57,606 nucleotides of DNA from JBPOHE01 sp052035915 (GCA_052035915.1 JBPOHE010000057.1:1-57606), one strand, 5' to 3'. Positions 17,726-25,949 are shown, numbered from the stretch's first letter. The notes: generated by a model from the letters alone, not told the origin. Made by a program: numbers and translations.

Positions 17726-17956
17726 TCCGCATCCAGCGGGCGCGGCTCGCCGTTTAACGTTATCCGTTATATCCTCGCCGCGCTCAACGCGGCAGCAACG
17801 CTGAGCTTTTTGCGCTCTCCACCGGGCAACCGGCTGGAGGTGCTGAAGGGCGACCGTGCCGGGCAGCACAGCATCCGGATCAACGACCAGTTCCGCATCT
17901 GCTTTGTCTGGCGCGGACAGCATGCGGAACAGGTCGAGATCGTGGACTATCACTGA
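17726..17956 (+). pseudogene. 5'-truncated higB-type toxin
   Basis: The frame between the TGA at 17723-17725 and the TGA at 17954-17956 encodes the C-terminal two thirds of a HigB/RelE toxin. SPPGNRLEVLKGDRAGQHSI, RINDQFRICFVW and the end QVEIVDYH are the usual conserved blocks. The first ~35 residues of the family are missing and no ATG/GTG/TTG with a ribosome site occurs before the conserved part. Its upstream boundary falls just after the DUF559 cassette repeat, suggesting that the cassette removed the 5' end. Probably nonfunctional. Confidence 0.75.
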
Positions 17957-17964
17957 AGAGGGCG

Positions 17965-18276
17965 ATGGCAATGTTCAAGAACGGCATGCGGCCGGTGCAC
18001 CCCGGCGAGGTCCTGCGCGAGGACTACCTCAAGGAACTCAGCATGAGCGCCAACGCGCTGGCCAAGGCGCTGAATGTGCCGGCGCCGCGCATCAACGACA
18101 TCGTGCGTGAGCGCCGCGGCATCACCGTGGATACGGCGCTACGCCTGGCGCGTTACTTCGACAGCTCGCCGCAGTTCTGGCTCAACCTGCAGGCCATGTA
18201 TGACCTGCGCGTGGCCGAGATCGCCGTCGGCAAGAAGATCGAGCGCGAAGTGGCCGTGATGCACAGGGCTGCCTGA
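17965..18276 (+). CDS. higA: HigA-family antitoxin / HTH regulator
   Basis: 103 residues of the HigA type: NGMRPVHPGEVLREDYLKEL, then an XRE helix-turn-helix (SANALAKALNVPAPRINDIVRERRGITVDTALRLARYF) and the FWLNLQAMYDL motif. It binds DNA and normally neutralises HigB and represses the pair. Here its toxin gene is truncated, so it is an orphan. It sits 8 bp after the higB remnant and 2 bp before hsdM, so is cotranscribed with the methylase. ATG 17965 is used; a second ATG lies two codons on. Confidence 0.88.
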   Translation: MAMFKNGMRPVHPGEVLREDYLKELSMSANALAKALNVPAPRINDIVRERRGITVDTALRLARYFDSSPQFWLNLQAMYDLRVAEIAVGKKIEREVAVMHRAA

Positions 18277-18278
18277 GC

Positions 18279-19745
18279 ATGGCGGCCGATTACAGCTCCC
18301 TTGTCTCCAAGGTCTGGAACTACGCCCACGTCCTGCGTGACCAGGGCATCGGCTACGGCGACTACGTCGAGCAGATCACCTTCCTGCTGTTCCTCAAGAT
18401 GGACCAGGAGCGCACCGAGCTGCTGGGTGAGGCGTCCATCATCCCGGCCAAGTGGCGCTGGGAGAAGCTGGCCCCGCTGTCCGGTGACGAGCTGGAGCTG
18501 CAATACCGCCACACGCTGGAGTCGCTGGCCAAGGAGAAGGGCCTGATCGGCACCATCTTTCGCAAGGCGCAGAACAAGCTCACCGACCCGTCCAAACTCA
18601 AGCGCGTGGTCTCGCTGATCGACGCCGAGACCTGGATCGGCATCGGCGTGGACGTGAAAGGCGCGATTTACGAGGGGCTACTGGAGAAGAACGCCTCCGA
18701 GGTGAAGTCCGGCGCGGGCCAATACTTCACGCCGCGTCCGCTGATCGATGCGATGGTCAAGGTGATCGACCCGCGCATCGGCGAGACCGTGCACGACCCG
18801 GCCTGCGGCACCGGCGGTTTCCTGCTGTCCGCCTACGACCACATGAAGGTGCAGTCGCAGGACCGCGCCCGGCAACGCAAACTGCGCGAGCAGTCCCTGA
18901 GCGGCACGGACATCGTGGACGAGGTGGTGCGCCTGTGCGGCATGAACCTCTACCTGCACGGGATCGGCAACGGCGAGTCGCCCATCCGCTCTGGCGATGC
19001 GCTGGCCAACGATCCAGGTGAACGCTACGACGTCATCCTCACCAACCCGCCCTTCGGCAAGAAGTCGAGCTACAAGGTCATCGGTGAGGACGGCGAGGTG
19101 GACACCGAGCGCGAGGACTACCAGCGCGAGGACTTCAAGTTCACCACCAGCAACAAGCAGCTCAACTTCCTCCAGCACATCATGACCGTGATGGAGTCCG
19201 ACGGCCGGGCGGCCGTGGTGTTGCCGGACAACGTGCTGTTCGAGGCCGGCAGCGCCGGTGAGGGCATCCGCAAGCGGCTGCTGGAGCAGTTCGACTTCCA
19301 CACCCTGCTGCGCCTGCCCACGGGCATCTTCTACGCCAACGGCGTGAAGGCCAACATCCTGTGCTTCGACAAGCACCCGCCACGGGCGGACGGCAAGCCC
19401 AACAGCCAGGCGCTCTGGATCTACGATCTGCGCACCAACCAGCATTTCACGCTGAAGAAGAACCCGCTGAGGTCCGCCGACCTGGCGGATTTCCTGAGTT
19501 GCTATTCCGTCGGCAATCGGGCCAGGCGCAAGGAGACGGAGCGCTTCAAGCGCTTCGATGTGGCCGACCTGCTCAAGCGCGACAAGCTCAACCTGGACAT
19601 CTTCTGGCTCAAGGACGAGAGCCTGGACGACGTGGACAGCCTGCCGCCGCCGGACGAGATCGCGGCCGAGATTGTCGAGAATCTGCAAGCCGCGCTGGAG
19701 GCATTTCAGTCGGTAGCCGAGGAACTGGCGGCAAAGCCGGGATGA
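18279..19745 (+). CDS. hsdM: type I restriction-modification DNA methyltransferase subunit
   Basis: 488 residues. An N-terminal HsdM helical domain (1-130) is followed by the N6-adenine methylase domain with SAM motif I DPACGTGGF (~175) and catalytic motif IV NPPFG (~257). With HsdS it methylates adenine on both strands of the recognition site. It is last in the cassette, after the antitoxin gene, an unusual order (R-S-DUF559-HigA-M). Loss of expression here would expose the host to HsdR, so the upstream insertion evidently left the methylase expressed. Confidence 0.93.
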   Translation: MAADYSSLVSKVWNYAHVLRDQGIGYGDYVEQITFLLFLKMDQERTELLGEASIIPAKWRWEKLAPLSGDELELQYRHTLESLAKEKGLIGTIFRKAQNKLTDPSKLKRVVSLIDAETWIGIGVDVKGAIYEGLLEKNASEVKSGAGQYFTPRPLIDAMVKVIDPRIGETVHDPACGTGGFLLSAYDHMKVQSQDRARQRKLREQSLSGTDIVDEVVRLCGMNLYLHGIGNGESPIRSGDALANDPGERYDVILTNPPFGKKSSYKVIGEDGEVDTEREDYQREDFKFTTSNKQLNFLQHIMTVMESDGRAAVVLPDNVLFEAGSAGEGIRKRLLEQFDFHTLLRLPTGIFYANGVKANILCFDKHPPRADGKPNSQALWIYDLRTNQHFTLKKNPLRSADLADFLSCYSVGNRARRKETERFKRFDVADLLKRDKLNLDIFWLKDESLDDVDSLPPPDEIAAEIVENLQAALEAFQSVAEELAAKPG

Positions 19746-19845
19746 GCCCTCGGCCCCGGTTCAGTGCCTCCGGTTGGCGCTGTACCTGATATCGACCGCT
19801 GTGAGAATATGACCGGCTGATTCATTCATCCGAGGAGAGAAGCAG

Positions 19846-20505
19846 ATGCGCGTGATCCTGTTGGGCGGACCTGGTGCTGGTAAGGGTACGCAGGCGAATT
19901 TCATCAAAGAGCGGTATCGGATCCCGCAGATTTCCACTGGAGATATGCTGCGCGCCCATGTCAAGGCCGGCACCGAGCTTGGTCAGGCGGCCAAGAAGAT
20001 CATGGACGCCGGTGGGCTGGTCTCCGACGACATCATCCTCGGCATGGTCAAGACCCGTATTGCCGAGGACGATTGCGCCAATGGCTTTCTGTTCGACGGC
20101 TTTCCCCGCACCATCCCCCAGGCGGCGGCCATGAAGGAAGCCGGTGTCGCCATCGACGCGGTGGTGGAGATCGACGTGCCGGATGAGGAGATCATCCGAC
20201 GGATGTCCGGGCGGCGGGTGCATCTGGCCTCTGGTCGTACCTACCACCTCGTTTTCAACCCGCCCAAGGTCGAGGGTCGGGACGATCCGACCGGCGAAGA
20301 GCTGATCCAGCGGGACGACGACAAGGAAGAGACCGTCCGTGCCCGGCTCAAGGTCTATCACGATCAGACCGAACCCCTGGTGCATTTCTACAACCAGTAT
20401 GCCGCGAGCGGCGAACCCGGGGCGCCGAGACACATCAAGATCAGTGGCGTCGGCAGCGTGGATCAGATCCGCGAGGCTGTCTTTGCCGCACTGGATGCCG
20501 TCTGA
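19846..20505 (+). CDS. adk: adenylate kinase
   Basis: 219 residues, long form. P-loop GGPGAGKGTQA, STGDMLRAH, DGFPRT and the long LID segment (SGRRVHLASGRTYHLVFNPP) are present; the LID lacks the four-cysteine zinc site. It catalyses 2 ADP to ATP + AMP. A ribosome site GAGGAGAGAAG precedes the ATG, and a strong terminator follows. Confidence 0.96.
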   Translation: MRVILLGGPGAGKGTQANFIKERYRIPQISTGDMLRAHVKAGTELGQAAKKIMDAGGLVSDDIILGMVKTRIAEDDCANGFLFDGFPRTIPQAAAMKEAGVAIDAVVEIDVPDEEIIRRMSGRRVHLASGRTYHLVFNPPKVEGRDDPTGEELIQRDDDKEETVRARLKVYHDQTEPLVHFYNQYAASGEPGAPRHIKISGVGSVDQIREAVFAALDAV

Positions 20506-20532
20506 GTCCGGGAGCGGATTCTCCCCTGAACG

Positions 20533-20555
20533 AAGCCGGGTTCGCCCGGCTTTTT
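20533..20555 (+). terminator. rho-independent terminator after adk
   Basis: Stem AAGCCGGG/CCCGGCTT with a TTCG tetraloop (20533-20552), running into five T. Confidence 0.9.
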
Positions 20556-20643
20556 GCTGGATGGGCCAGGCGATGGCCGGAGAGAAAGCTTCTCGGTCGC
20601 CCCTTCGGGGTCCTCACGACTGGCCCCTCTGCTTGCCGCGCTT

Positions 20644-20760
20644 CCGGGCGCGGGCTCCTGGGCCCGATTTTCTGTTCTCTTTTGGAGAACAATATCTCTT
20701 GTACTGACGTATTGTTCTCGAAAAAAGAACGATAATCGGCCATTTTCGGTCCATGCCCGG
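20644..20760. repeat. GTTCTC palindromic element, copy C
   Basis: CCGGGC at 20644 and GCCCGG ending 20760 bound two hairpins, GTTCTCTTTTGGAGAAC and GTTCTCGAAAAAAGAAC, with the conserved TAATCGGC arm on the right. It lies downstream of the adk terminator. Confidence 0.85.
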
Positions 20761-20877
20761 AGTCGCCGAGGTTGATACTGATTTCTGCCGGGTCGTTCTT
20801 TCAGCGGCGAATTCGGGACCGGCACCCGCCCTCGACCGCTCAGAGGCCTAAAATGTATTCAGAAAGGGTATGCGTAA

Positions 20878-20955
20878 GTAGGTCGGCAATCCTTTGCCGA
20901 CGTTCCCTGAATCGGCATCAAATGGCGCCAAAGGGTTGCCGCCCTACGAGCTGGT
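20878..20955. repeat. REP-like element, copy 1
   Basis: GTAGGTCGGCAATCC...TTGCCGAC at the left and GGCGCCAAAGGGTTGCCGCC then CTACGAGCTGGTA at the right. It belongs to the family at 39.6 and 44.9 kb, here shortened on the left. Confidence 0.75.
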
Positions 20956-20982
20956 AAATAATTTGAGGTTGAATGACCTGTC

Positions 20983-21669
20983 ATGAGTATCTGCTTCGAT
21001 CCCAGTCGGCAATGGCCGGAGTGTTTCCCGGCCCTGGCCACGATCAATGATCCCGCCTGGCTGGCCGCTTTGCAGCAGGCCCGGCTGGTACGGCTCCCGG
21101 CGGGTGCCCGGGTCTTCGGCGAGGGCGATCCTTGTCGGAATTATCTCTTGGTGCTGGATGGTGTGGTCCGGGTGCAGAAACTCTCCGCCTCCGGGCGGGA
21201 GATTCTTCTGTACCGGGTCCGTAGCGGCGAATCCTGCGTGCTGACCACCACCTCCTTGTTGGCGGATCGCACCTACAAGGCCGAGGCCTATACCGAAACC
21301 GAGGTGAAGGCCCTCGCCCTCCCGTCCGCCGCCTTCAGTAGCGCCTTGGAAGGCTCCCCCAGCTTCCGTCGCTTCGCCCTCGAATCCTATGGAGAGCGCC
21401 TCTCGGACCTGCTGATGCTGATCGATGCCATCGCCTTCGGTCGTCTCGACAGCCGCTTGGCGCGGCGTCTGCTCGATCTCGCCGAGGCCGATGGCACCCT
21501 GGAGGTCAAGCATCAGGATCTCGCCCGGGAACTGGGAACGGCGCGGGAGGTGGTGAGTCGTTCGCTCAAGGAGTTCGAGCATGCCGGCTGGGTCAATCTC
21601 AAGCGTGGGCGTATCGAGATCTTGCAACGGCGGGCCTTGATGGACCTGTTGGAGCGGTCTTCTGCGTGA
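20983..21669 (+). CDS. Crp/Fnr-family transcriptional regulator
   Basis: 228 residues. A cyclic-nucleotide-binding-type beta-barrel occupies about 20-125 (PAGARVFGEGDPCRNYLLVLDG), then a dimerisation helix and a winged helix-turn-helix at 165-220 (VKHQDLARELGTAREVVSRSLKEFEHAGWV). It lacks the Fnr N-terminal cysteine cluster and the full cAMP-contact set, so it is not classical Crp or Fnr. It is followed by a DUF2892 gene with an exact 13-bp palindrome over its stop codon. The ligand is unknown. Confidence 0.85.
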   Translation: MSICFDPSRQWPECFPALATINDPAWLAALQQARLVRLPAGARVFGEGDPCRNYLLVLDGVVRVQKLSASGREILLYRVRSGESCVLTTTSLLADRTYKAEAYTETEVKALALPSAAFSSALEGSPSFRRFALESYGERLSDLLMLIDAIAFGRLDSRLARRLLDLAEADGTLEVKHQDLARELGTAREVVSRSLKEFEHAGWVNLKRGRIEILQRRALMDLLERSSA

Positions 21670-21678
21670 CTTAGTCAC
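21666..21678. promoter_or_regulatory. GTGACTTAGTCAC palindrome, possible operator
   Basis: A perfect 13-bp palindrome overlaps the regulator's stop codon, 72 bp before the DUF2892 ATG. The half-site GTGAC resembles Crp/Fnr half-sites, but the spacing is shorter than the usual 6 bp. Confidence 0.3.
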
Positions 21679-21749
21679 TGAAACCCAGCGTCTTTCTAGG
21701 TTACTCTTCTCGCCAGGTTACGAAATTCATTGCTGATTGGAGACTGAAC

Positions 21750-21947
21750 ATGAAATTCAACGTTGGTGGAATCGATCGAGTCCTGCGGATTCTGGCTGGC
21801 GCGGCGCTGGTCATCGGGGCGGCTACCTCGATACTGCCGCTCTGGGCCTGGATCGGCGTGGTGCCCCTGGCCACCGGCCTGGTGGGTTTCTGCCCGGTGT
21901 ATCTACCCCTGGGATTGAGCACGGCGAAAAAGACCCCGACGCCCTGA
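21750..21947 (+). CDS. DUF2892 (YgaP-like) small inner-membrane protein
   Basis: 65 residues: NVGGIDRVLRILAGAALVIGA, then a second membrane segment ending GLVGFCPVYLPLGLST. This is the DUF2892 two-helix module that in YgaP follows a rhodanese domain. Here it stands alone, behind a Crp/Fnr-type regulator that may control it. A GGAGA ribosome site lies 8 bases before the ATG. These modules are often linked to sulfane-sulfur handling, but the function is not established. Confidence 0.82.
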   Translation: MKFNVGGIDRVLRILAGAALVIGAATSILPLWAWIGVVPLATGLVGFCPVYLPLGLSTAKKTPTP

Positions 21948-21963
21948 TCCTGATCTATAAGGC

Positions 21964-21986
21964 CCCTCCCGGAACGATCGGGAGGG
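21964..21986 (+). terminator. hairpin after the DUF2892 gene
   Basis: Stem CCCTCCCG/CGGGAGGG with a 7-nt loop, 16 bp after the stop codon. There is no T run, so termination would be weak or factor-assisted. Confidence 0.45.
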
Positions 21987-22114
21987 ACACAATCTTGCCG
22001 GCTGTTGCCAGTCGTCCCATGGCAACAGGGCCTCTTCCGCTTCTCACAACGACCCGACCCCGGGCTTTGGAGTAATAAGAAAGAGTCAATGAAGAGTATT
22101 CGTGCTCGGTGGCT

Positions 22115-22221
22115 CCGGGCATCGACGAAAAACAGCCATTTTCGTTCTCCGTTTAAGAACAATTCCGCTTATATTGTTCTCAAATGGAGAACGAAAAATC
22201 GGCTACACCAGCCAGGCCCGG
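22115..22221. repeat. GTTCTC palindromic element, copy D
   Basis: CCGGGCATCGA at 22115 and CAGGCCCGG ending 22221 bound hairpins GTTCTCCGTTTAAGAAC and GTTCTCAAATGGAGAAC. AAAACAGCCATTTTC and GAAAAATCGGC form the intermediate arms. The remaining ~170 bp to gnd show no further feature. Confidence 0.85.
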
Positions 22222-22389
22222 GAGCCATGCGGGTTGTAGGCGCCTCCCTCTGCACTCGAAGCCGGGTGGCCGACCTGCCGGGGAGAAGGGAGCCCGACAC
22301 CATCTCATCAGCCCCCTGGACCACGGGGTGACAAAGCCCGGACTTCTGGTAGCCTATGCCCGCATCATTTATCAGAGGGGGAAGACCAG

Positions 22390-23838
22390 ATGGGGCAGTC
22401 AGACATCGGGGTAATCGGCCTGGCGGTCATGGGCCAGAACCTGGTGCTCAATATGAACGACCATGGCTATCGGGTGTCGGTATTCAATCGCACCCTCGCC
22501 AAGGTGGATGACTTTCTCGCCGGTCCGGCGGCGGGAACCCGGGTACGCGGTTGTCACTCCCTGGCCGAGTTGGTCGGTTCCTTGCAGCGCCCACGCCGGG
22601 TCTTGCTCATGGTGCAGGCGGGAGAGGCCGTCGACCGCTTGATCGAGTCCCTGACCCCCTGGCTGGAACCCGGGGATGTGCTTCTCGACGGCGGCAATTC
22701 CCATTTCACCGATACCACGCGGCGGACCCAGGCCCTCGCCGAGCAGGGCATCCTCTATCTGGGGGTGGGCATCTCGGGTGGCGAGGAAGGGGCCAGACTG
22801 GGGCCGGCCATCATGCCCGGAGGGAATGCCGCCGCCTGGCCGCTGGTGAAAGCGCTGTTGCAGGACATCGCCGCCAAGGTGGACGAGGTGCCCTGCTGTC
22901 AATGGTTGGGGCCGGAAGGCTCCGGGCATTTCGTCAAGATGGTCCACAACGGCATCGAATACGGCGATATGCAACTCATCGCCGAAGCCTATCTTTTGCT
23001 GCGCCAGGGGTTGGGGCTGGAGCCGATGACGATCCGGCGGATCTTCGGTGAATGGAATCAGGGGGTCCTGGATTCCTATCTGATCCAGATCACCGCCGAT
23101 ATCCTCGGGCGCCGGGAGGACGACGGCACCCTGTTGCTGGACCGGATCCTGGATGCGGCGGGGCAGAAGGGTACCGGCAAGTGGACCTCGGTGCATGCCT
23201 TGGATTTCGGCATTCCCCTGACCCTGGTCAGCGAAGCGGTGTTCGCCCGTTTTCTCTCCTCCATGAAGGAGGCGAGGCAGCGCGCCGCCCAGGAGTTGCC
23301 GGGAGGGGTGTCCGCGTTCGTCGGCGATCGGGAGACCGCTATCCGACAGATCCGGGATGGTCTCTACGCCGCAAAGATCATTTCCTATGCGCAGGGCTAT
23401 ATGCTGATGGACGCTGTGTCCCAGGCCAATGCCTGGGAGCTGAGGTTGGGGGATATCGCCCTGATCTGGCGTGGGGGGTGCATCATCCGCAGCCGTTTGC
23501 TCAATGGCCTGCACGCGGCCTACGAGCGTGATCCGGGGTTGGAGAATCTTCTGTTCGATCCTTATTTCCGCGAGGCCATCAGCCAGTGCTTACCTGGATG
23601 GCGGCAGGCGGTCGGTCTGGCGGTGAGGCTGGGGATTCCGACCCCGGCCTTGGCGTCCGCCTTGAGCTTTTATGACGGCTATCGCTGTGCCGAGTCCGGG
23701 GCCAATCTCATCCAGGCCCAGCGGGACTATTTCGGCAATCATACCTATGAGCGTACCGATCGCCCGCGGGGCGAGTTTTTCCACACCGACTGGACCGGGG
23801 CGGGCACCGGCGCCACTTCCGGCATCTATACGGCCTAA
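22390..23838 (+). CDS. gnd: 6-phosphogluconate dehydrogenase, decarboxylating
   Basis: 482 residues, the full-length long type. The N-terminal Rossmann motif is IGVIGLAVMGQNLVLNM, followed by LLDGGNSHFTDT, GVGISGGEEGARLGPAIMPGG, the catalytic HFVKMVHNGIEYGDMQ, QKGTGKWT and the C-terminal FGNHTYERTD. It converts 6-phosphogluconate and NADP+ to ribulose 5-phosphate, CO2 and NADPH in the pentose phosphate pathway. It is convergent with cysG across a strong hairpin. Confidence 0.95.
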   Translation: MGQSDIGVIGLAVMGQNLVLNMNDHGYRVSVFNRTLAKVDDFLAGPAAGTRVRGCHSLAELVGSLQRPRRVLLMVQAGEAVDRLIESLTPWLEPGDVLLDGGNSHFTDTTRRTQALAEQGILYLGVGISGGEEGARLGPAIMPGGNAAAWPLVKALLQDIAAKVDEVPCCQWLGPEGSGHFVKMVHNGIEYGDMQLIAEAYLLLRQGLGLEPMTIRRIFGEWNQGVLDSYLIQITADILGRREDDGTLLLDRILDAAGQKGTGKWTSVHALDFGIPLTLVSEAVFARFLSSMKEARQRAAQELPGGVSAFVGDRETAIRQIRDGLYAAKIISYAQGYMLMDAVSQANAWELRLGDIALIWRGGCIIRSRLLNGLHAAYERDPGLENLLFDPYFREAISQCLPGWRQAVGLAVRLGIPTPALASALSFYDGYRCAESGANLIQAQRDYFGNHTYERTDRPRGEFFHTDWTGAGTGATSGIYTA

Positions 23839-23843
23839 CGCGG

Positions 23844-23867
23844 GCCGGGGCCTTGGCCGGCCCCGGC
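23844..23867. terminator. hairpin between convergent gnd and cysG
   Basis: A 9-bp all-GC stem GCCGGGGCC/GGCCCCGGC with a 6-nt loop, but no T run on either strand. It could act in both directions. Confidence 0.5.
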
Positions 23868-23869
23868 GC

Positions 23870-25297
23870 TCATTCCTCCCCGATGGGCGAGGTGGCACCC
23901 TGCTCGGAATAGAGGGGCGTCTGATACCAGGACAGCTTCGACTGGAGCTTGACCACCTCGCCGACGATGATCAGGGTGGGGGGCGTGGGCTGTTCTTTGG
24001 CGACGATCTCGGGGAGGGTCGAGAGGGTGCCGATGAACACCCGTTGTTTATGGGTGGTACCCTGTTGCACCAGGGCGACAGGCATCTCGGGGGAGACGCC
24101 GTGGGCGATGAGCTGGTCGCAGATGATGTTGAGCCCATGCAGCCCCATGTAGAACACCAGGGTCTGGTGTGGCTCGGCGAGTTGCCGCCAGTTGAGGTTG
24201 ATGCTCCCGTCCTTGAGATGGCCGGTGATGAAGCTGACCGACTGGGCATAATCGCGGTGGGTGAGGGGGATGCCGGCATAGGCGGCGCAACCCGCGGCGG
24301 CGGTGATGCCGGGGACCACCTGGAAGGGGATGCCTTCGGCGGCCAGGGTGTCGATCTCCTCGCCGCCGCGACCGAAGATGAAGGGGTCGCCGCCCTTCAG
24401 CCGGACCACGCGGTGACCTTCGCGTGCCAACTGCGCCAGGAGTGTATTGATCTCTTCCTGGCGCATGGCATGTTGGTCTCTTTCCTTTCCCACGTAGATG
24501 CGTCTGGCATCCTTGCGGGCCATGTCGAGGATGGGTTTGGCCACCAGGCGGTCGTAGACGATGATGTCCGCCTGTTGCATCAGGCGCAGGGCGCGAAAGG
24601 TGAGCAGGTCCGGGTCGCCGGGTCCGCCGCCCACCAGGTAGACCTCGCCCAGTCCGGCGGCCGGGAGGCTGGCGGCCAGCTCGTGTTCCAGTTGCTGTTC
24701 GGCCTCGGTAACGCGGCCAGCGAAGATGCGCTCGGCGACGCCTCCCTGGAGAATTTTGTCCCAGAACAACCGCCGGTCGACAGCACGGGAAAATCTGGCC
24801 TTGACCCGGTCGCGGAAGCGGCTGGTGAGTTCGGCCAGGCGACCGTAGGCCGCCGGGATGAAGGATTCGAGACGCGCCCGGATCAGGCGGGCCAGCACCG
24901 GGGAGGCCCCGCCGGTGGAGACGGCCACGACCACGGGGGAGCGATCGATCACCGCGGGCATGATGAACGAGCACAGCTCGGGTTGATCGACGACATTGAC
25001 CGGGATGCGGGCGGCCCGGGCCGCGGTGGACACCTCACGGTTCACCGCCATGTCGTCGGTGGCGGCGATCGCCAGAACCACTTCATCCAGATCGGAAAGC
25101 TTGAATTCCCGGGCGATATGCTCGATCTCCCCTTGATCCAGCCGCTCCCGCAAGCTGGCGTTCAAGGCTGGGGAAACCACCCGCACCCGGGCCCCGGAAC
25201 GAACCAGGGTCTCGACCTTGCGGGCGGCCACCTCGCCACCGCCGACGACGAGACAGGGTTTGGCTTTGACATCGAGGAAAATGGGCAAAAAATCCAT
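23870..25297 (-). CDS. cysG: siroheme synthase (multifunctional CysG)
   Basis: 475 residues from ATG 25297, preceded by AGGTAAG. The frame opens ~100 codons earlier but that part is AT-rich leader. The N-terminal domain is the precorrin-2 dehydrogenase/ferrochelatase (CLVVGGGEVAARKVETL). The C-terminal SUMT domain begins VYLVGGGPGDPDLLTFRALR and includes KGGDPFIFGRGGEE and the TPPTLIIVGEVV end. It makes siroheme from uroporphyrinogen III. Siroheme is the cofactor of sulfite reductases, including the reverse Dsr enzyme of sulfur oxidisers, which fits its place beside rhd-tusA-dsrE2. Confidence 0.93.
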   Translation of the reverse strand: MDFLPIFLDVKAKPCLVVGGGEVAARKVETLVRSGARVRVVSPALNASLRERLDQGEIEHIAREFKLSDLDEVVLAIAATDDMAVNREVSTAARAARIPVNVVDQPELCSFIMPAVIDRSPVVVAVSTGGASPVLARLIRARLESFIPAAYGRLAELTSRFRDRVKARFSRAVDRRLFWDKILQGGVAERIFAGRVTEAEQQLEHELAASLPAAGLGEVYLVGGGPGDPDLLTFRALRLMQQADIIVYDRLVAKPILDMARKDARRIYVGKERDQHAMRQEEINTLLAQLAREGHRVVRLKGGDPFIFGRGGEEIDTLAAEGIPFQVVPGITAAAGCAAYAGIPLTHRDYAQSVSFITGHLKDGSINLNWRQLAEPHQTLVFYMGLHGLNIICDQLIAHGVSPEMPVALVQQGTTHKQRVFIGTLSTLPEIVAKEQPTPPTLIIVGEVVKLQSKLSWYQTPLYSEQGATSPIGEE

Positions 25298-25386
25298 CGT
25301 CTTACCTGCAACTTGGGGTGTCATTCTGGGGTTGGGGGAAGCGGTCATGGGTCTGGAGAACTTGGGCGGGAAGCAAGGCTTGAAAA

Positions 25387-25432
25387 TTGAATTTTTATGC
25401 CTATAGAAATATATTATTAAACACTTGTTTAA
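25387..25432 (+). promoter_or_regulatory. promoter and palindromic operator of rhd-tusA-dsrE2
   Basis: TTGAAT (25387-25392), 17 bp, TATATT (25410-25415). Directly after the -10 is the palindrome TTAAACA-CT-TGTTTAA (25417-25432), which would cover the transcription start. That is the position of a repressor operator. GGAGG follows at 25439-25443. Confidence 0.55.
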
Positions 25433-25448
25433 ATTATAGGAGGTGCTG

Positions 25449-25778
25449 ATGATGAAAGAAATCGACCCGGATGGCTTGAGAACCCTTCTTGATATGGGGA
25501 AATCCCTGCATCTGCTGGATATCCGTACCCAGGAAGAAGTGGCCGCCAGCGGCCGGTTGCCCAGGGCCGAGCATCTCCCCATGCACCTCTTACCCACCAG
25601 CTTGCATCAACTTCCCCGGGACAAGGACCTCATCCTTTACTGCCGGAGTGGAAATCGTTCCTTTCATGCCAGTGTCTTTCTCGCCCAGCAGGGCTTTCAC
25701 AATGTCGTCAATCTGCGGGAAGGTATCCTGGGTTGGGCGCGCCGGGGGTATGAGATCGAAACCCGGGCCGCCGCCTGA
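25449..25778 (+). CDS. rhodanese of the rhd-tusA-dsrE2 cluster
   Basis: 109 residues from ATG 25449 (ATG 25452 is equally placed for the GGAGG site). It is a compact single rhodanese domain: LHLLDIRTQEE, LPMHLLP, the active loop LILYCRSGNRS with Cys65, and the VVNLREGILGW end. In sulfur oxidisers this protein mobilises sulfane sulfur from thiosulfate or persulfide and hands it to TusA in the cytoplasm. It is the first gene of the cluster and reads away from cysG, with a 171-bp gap to tusA that has its own promoter. Confidence 0.88.
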   Translation: MMKEIDPDGLRTLLDMGKSLHLLDIRTQEEVAASGRLPRAEHLPMHLLPTSLHQLPRDKDLILYCRSGNRSFHASVFLAQQGFHNVVNLREGILGWARRGYEIETRAAA

Positions 25779-25874
25779 CAGGCTGATCGAACCTTTCCGC
25801 GCAGGTAGCGGATAGCCTCGCCAAGCCCTTCCGAGCGTGGTTCCGAGGGCGGACTCCGGAAGCCGAAGCCAAGC

Positions 25875-25903
25875 TTGCAGTTTTCTCGCGCTTGGAATAT
25901 AAG
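25875..25903 (+). promoter_or_regulatory. sigma70-type promoter of tusA
   Basis: TTGCAG (25875-25880), 17 bp spacer, TATAAG (25898-25903), about 40 bp before the tusA ATG. GGAG lies 8 bp before the start codon. Confidence 0.55.
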
Positions 25904-25949
25904 TTATCGACTTTATTGACGAATACCGTAAAACCCTGGAGACAGCGAA

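Noticed and set aside
17726..17956. Intact HigB toxin
   Set aside because: The frame has no start codon before the conserved core and lacks the N-terminal third of the family.
23672..25390. 572-codon plus-strand frame across cysG
   Set aside because: It is antisense to siroheme synthase, whose motifs are all present on the minus strand.
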